64,000 nt of DNA from Candidatus Sedimenticola sp. (ex Thyasira tokunagai) (GTDB lineage Bacteria; Pseudomonadota; Gammaproteobacteria; Chromatiales; Chromatiaceae), in assembly GCA_037318855.1 (NCBI GenBank), contig CP134874.1, positions 1,674,598-1,738,597 on the forward strand, read 5' to 3'. The notes beneath the pieces were generated by a model, which was not told the origin of the DNA, did no database searches, and saw only the letters and a program-made list of their open reading frames with translations. Every line of letters begins with the position of its first letter. Position 1 is the first letter of the stretch. Positions 62,345 through 64,000 of this stretch are shown piece by piece. The translations under genes and the position numbers were made by a program.

Positions 62345-64000
62345 CTATGCTCCTGACGACCATAAAGCGAGGCATAGAGTCCCTGGTTTTGAATCAGCTC
62401 CTCATGGCTCCCCTGCTCGATAATGCAGCCATCTTCAAACACCAGGGCACGGTCAGCCTGTCTGACAGCACTTAGCCGGTGGGCGATGATTAGTGTCGTG
62501 CGCCCTTTGAGAAAAGTTTGCAAGGCGGTGTGCAGTAGCTGCTCCGTAGTGGTATCCAATGCCGAAGTCGCTTCATCCAAAATGACCACTTTGGGGTCAT
62601 TCAACACCATGCGGGCAATGGCCAGCCGCTGCCGTTGGCCTCCAGAAAGGCGGATGCCGTTACGACCTACCAGTGTGTCGAGACCCCGGTCGAGTTCACG
62701 AATGGTGTCGGCCAGTTGGGCTACCTCCAGTGCATGCCAGAGCTTCTCGTCCTCGAGCTCTTGTCCCAGTGTCAGGTTGATTCGCACCGTATCGTTGAAC
62801 AGCGCAGGTTGCTGTAGCACCGTTGCTACATTGTTCCGCACTACGTCCATTCCGATCTCCGATACGGGTATACCATCAAAGAGAATATTGCCTGACTCCG
62901 GTGGGTAGAGGCCGAGGATTACCTGTACCAGGGTAGTTTTTCCTCCGCCACTGGCGCCAACCAGAGCCACCTTCTCACCGGCGGCGATCTCCAGTGAAAG
63001 ATTATTCAGTACCCTCGGCCCGTCACCATAGCGAAAGTGGATATGTTCAAGCTTCAGTGCGGTGGTATGTTTTTCCCGAAACGGATCACGTTTGTGTGGG
63101 TAACTGGGCTCCAGGCTGATAGCGAGCAGCTGATTGATGCGTTCCAGGGCGGCTCGGGCGCCGTTGTAGGAGTACTGAATGGTAAGCACCTCCTGTACCG
63201 GCCCCATCATGAACCAGAGGTAGGCGAACACCGCCAGCATCTGCCCTATGGTGAGCCCTGAGTAGAGCACCATCAGCATGCTGACGGCGCGGAAGGTGTC
63301 AAAGCCGAAGAGAAACACGGTAAAGGAGAGACGCTGGGCGGCGTCACTCTTCCAGGTAAAGGCGGCAGAGTGGTGACGTATATGATCGGCCTTGTCGATG
63401 ATGCGGCTGATATAGTGCTGCTCACGGTTGCTGGCGCGGATCTGCTGGATGGCATCGAGGGTCTCGGCCAGGCTCTCCTGAAACAGCTGATAGGCACTGT
63501 TCTCTCGCCGCTTCAGCTCTTTCACTTTGCGGCCGAACACTGTGGTGACCCAGATCACCACCGGGTTGAGAAGCAGGATAAAAAGCGCCAGCTGCCAGTG
63601 CATCCACAGCAGGACGATAGCCGTACCTGTAATGCTCATAACAGCCACCAGGAACTTGCTGGTGGCGACGCCGGTAAAGTTGTCGACTGCATCGATATCG
63701 GTCACCAGATGAGAGGCGACGGTGGCGCTACCGAGAGTTTCGTACTCAGACATGGAGACAGAACGTAACCGTTGCAGCAGGCTACTGCGGATACGGTAGG
63801 TGACATCTTTGGAGATGATGGTGAACTGGCGCATCTGCCAGACCCCCAATATCAGAGATATCAGGCGCATCAGAAGCGTCAGTACCAGGATCACCAAAAT
63901 ATAGAGCAGTGGCTGGTGCCAATCCGCGGGAAAGAGGGAGTCGATCAGCGCGACTGCCGCCCCTGGTTGTTTTAGCAGCACCTCATCCACCAGTAGAGGA
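62341..64000 (-). CDS. ABC exporter, membrane and ATPase domains, cut at the window edge
   Basis: A half-transporter of the MsbA/lipid-drug exporter type. The reading frame stays open to the right edge, so the N-terminus is missing; about 553 residues are visible. The membrane domain (helices such as LLYILVILVLTLLMRLISLI and LVAVMSITGTAIVLL) is followed by an ATPase with Walker A GASGGGKTTLV, Q-loop LQQPALFND, signature LSGGQRQRLAIARM, Walker B KVVILDEATSALD and the switch His in AHRLSAV. Substrate is unknown. The stop codon TAG (62341-62343) overlaps a MITE end. Confidence 0.88.
   Translation of the reverse strand, partial: PLLVDEVLLKQPGAAVALIDSLFPADWHQPLLYILVILVLTLLMRLISLILGVWQMRQFTIISKDVTYRIRSSLLQRLRSVSMSEYETLGSATVASHLVTDIDAVDNFTGVATSKFLVAVMSITGTAIVLLWMHWQLALFILLLNPVVIWVTTVFGRKVKELKRRENSAYQLFQESLAETLDAIQQIRASNREQHYISRIIDKADHIRHHSAAFTWKSDAAQRLSFTVFLFGFDTFRAVSMLMVLYSGLTIGQMLAVFAYLWFMMGPVQEVLTIQYSYNGARAALERINQLLAISLEPSYPHKRDPFREKHTTALKLEHIHFRYGDGPRVLNNLSLEIAAGEKVALVGASGGGKTTLVQVILGLYPPESGNILFDGIPVSEIGMDVVRNNVATVLQQPALFNDTVRINLTLGQELEDEKLWHALEVAQLADTIRELDRGLDTLVGRNGIRLSGGQRQRLAIARMVLNDPKVVILDEATSALDTTTEQLLHTALQTFLKGRTTLIIAHRLSAVRQADRALVFEDGCIIEQGSHEELIQNQGLYASLYGRQEHS

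Noticed and set aside
1..64000. CRISPR arrays, rRNA or prophage
   Set aside because: No regularly spaced direct repeats, rRNA stretches or phage structural genes were seen anywhere in the window.

Overview
The window is a 64 kb chromosomal segment of a gammaproteobacterium, most likely a chemoautotrophic sulfur-oxidizing lineage (inference). The rimP-nusA-infB-rbfA-truB-rpsO-pnp order, SrmB, YejK, YoaA, TsaB and a PBP1b-type MrcB are typical gammaproteobacterial genes. Phosphoribulokinase (Calvin cycle), a CysC-type APS kinase, periplasmic rhodanese, a cytochrome c'-like protein and many c-di-GMP/cyclic-nucleotide modules fit an autotrophic sulfur bacterium, free-living or symbiotic. No tRNA, rRNA, CRISPR array or prophage was seen. 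The window starts inside guaC and ends inside an ABC exporter gene.

Layout. 1-4.1 kb: the 3' part of guaC, a GFA-family gene, and a complete IS1595-type insertion sequence (1754-2782, 8-bp target duplication) that landed in the last codons of srmB. 4.2-8.6 kb: yejK, a Skp-like lipoprotein, a methyltransferase, a DUF2459 protein, a decayed MITE, an unlisted 39-codon membrane peptide gene and a cyclic-nucleotide-binding protein. 8.7-13.4 kb: an arsenic operon, arsR-arsJ-rhodanese-MBL-arsM, with its promoter/operator and a MITE inside it; the GAPDH partner of ArsJ is absent. 13.6-21.7 kb: glgC, a nested pair of MITEs, GAF-HD-GYP and cNMP-HDOD signalling proteins, ribE and an RRM protein. 21.9-28.2 kb: cell-wall enzymes (L,D-transpeptidase, mrcB), a TPR lipoprotein, a DUF6998-type protein and yoaA. 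28.4-37.2 kb: PilZ, tsaB, a two-gene ion-channel/coiled-coil pair resembling Mot/Tol/Zor stators, glycerate kinase, a DUF455 protein, cytochrome c', lrp and leuA.

37.4-49 kb: NhaD antiporter flanked by two CBS proteins, a duplicated fragment of the leuA 3' end, phosphoribulokinase, cysC, a MarR-controlled RND efflux operon and a CorC-type gene split by a MITE. 49.2-53.2 kb: a KefB-type antiporter fused to TrkA-N and two USP-like domains, and a TIGR03790-like protein. 53.4-62 kb: a leader with tandem terminator-like hairpins, then the rimP-pnp translation and RNA-decay cluster. 62-64 kb: REP and MITE repeats, then an ABC exporter.

The most notable pattern is mobile-element ecology. The IS1595 copy and two ~230-bp MITEs (42441-42673 and 48139-48362) share the same terminal sequence (CCTGATTACCC then CTCAGC), so the IS family probably moved the MITEs. 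One MITE split a CorC-family gene and left an 8-bp duplication. At least three other MITE-like families are present, one nested inside another. The other systems worth a second look are the arsenic operon that pairs ArsJ and ArsM with two exported sulfur/metallohydrolase-type proteins, and the orphan stator-like pair.
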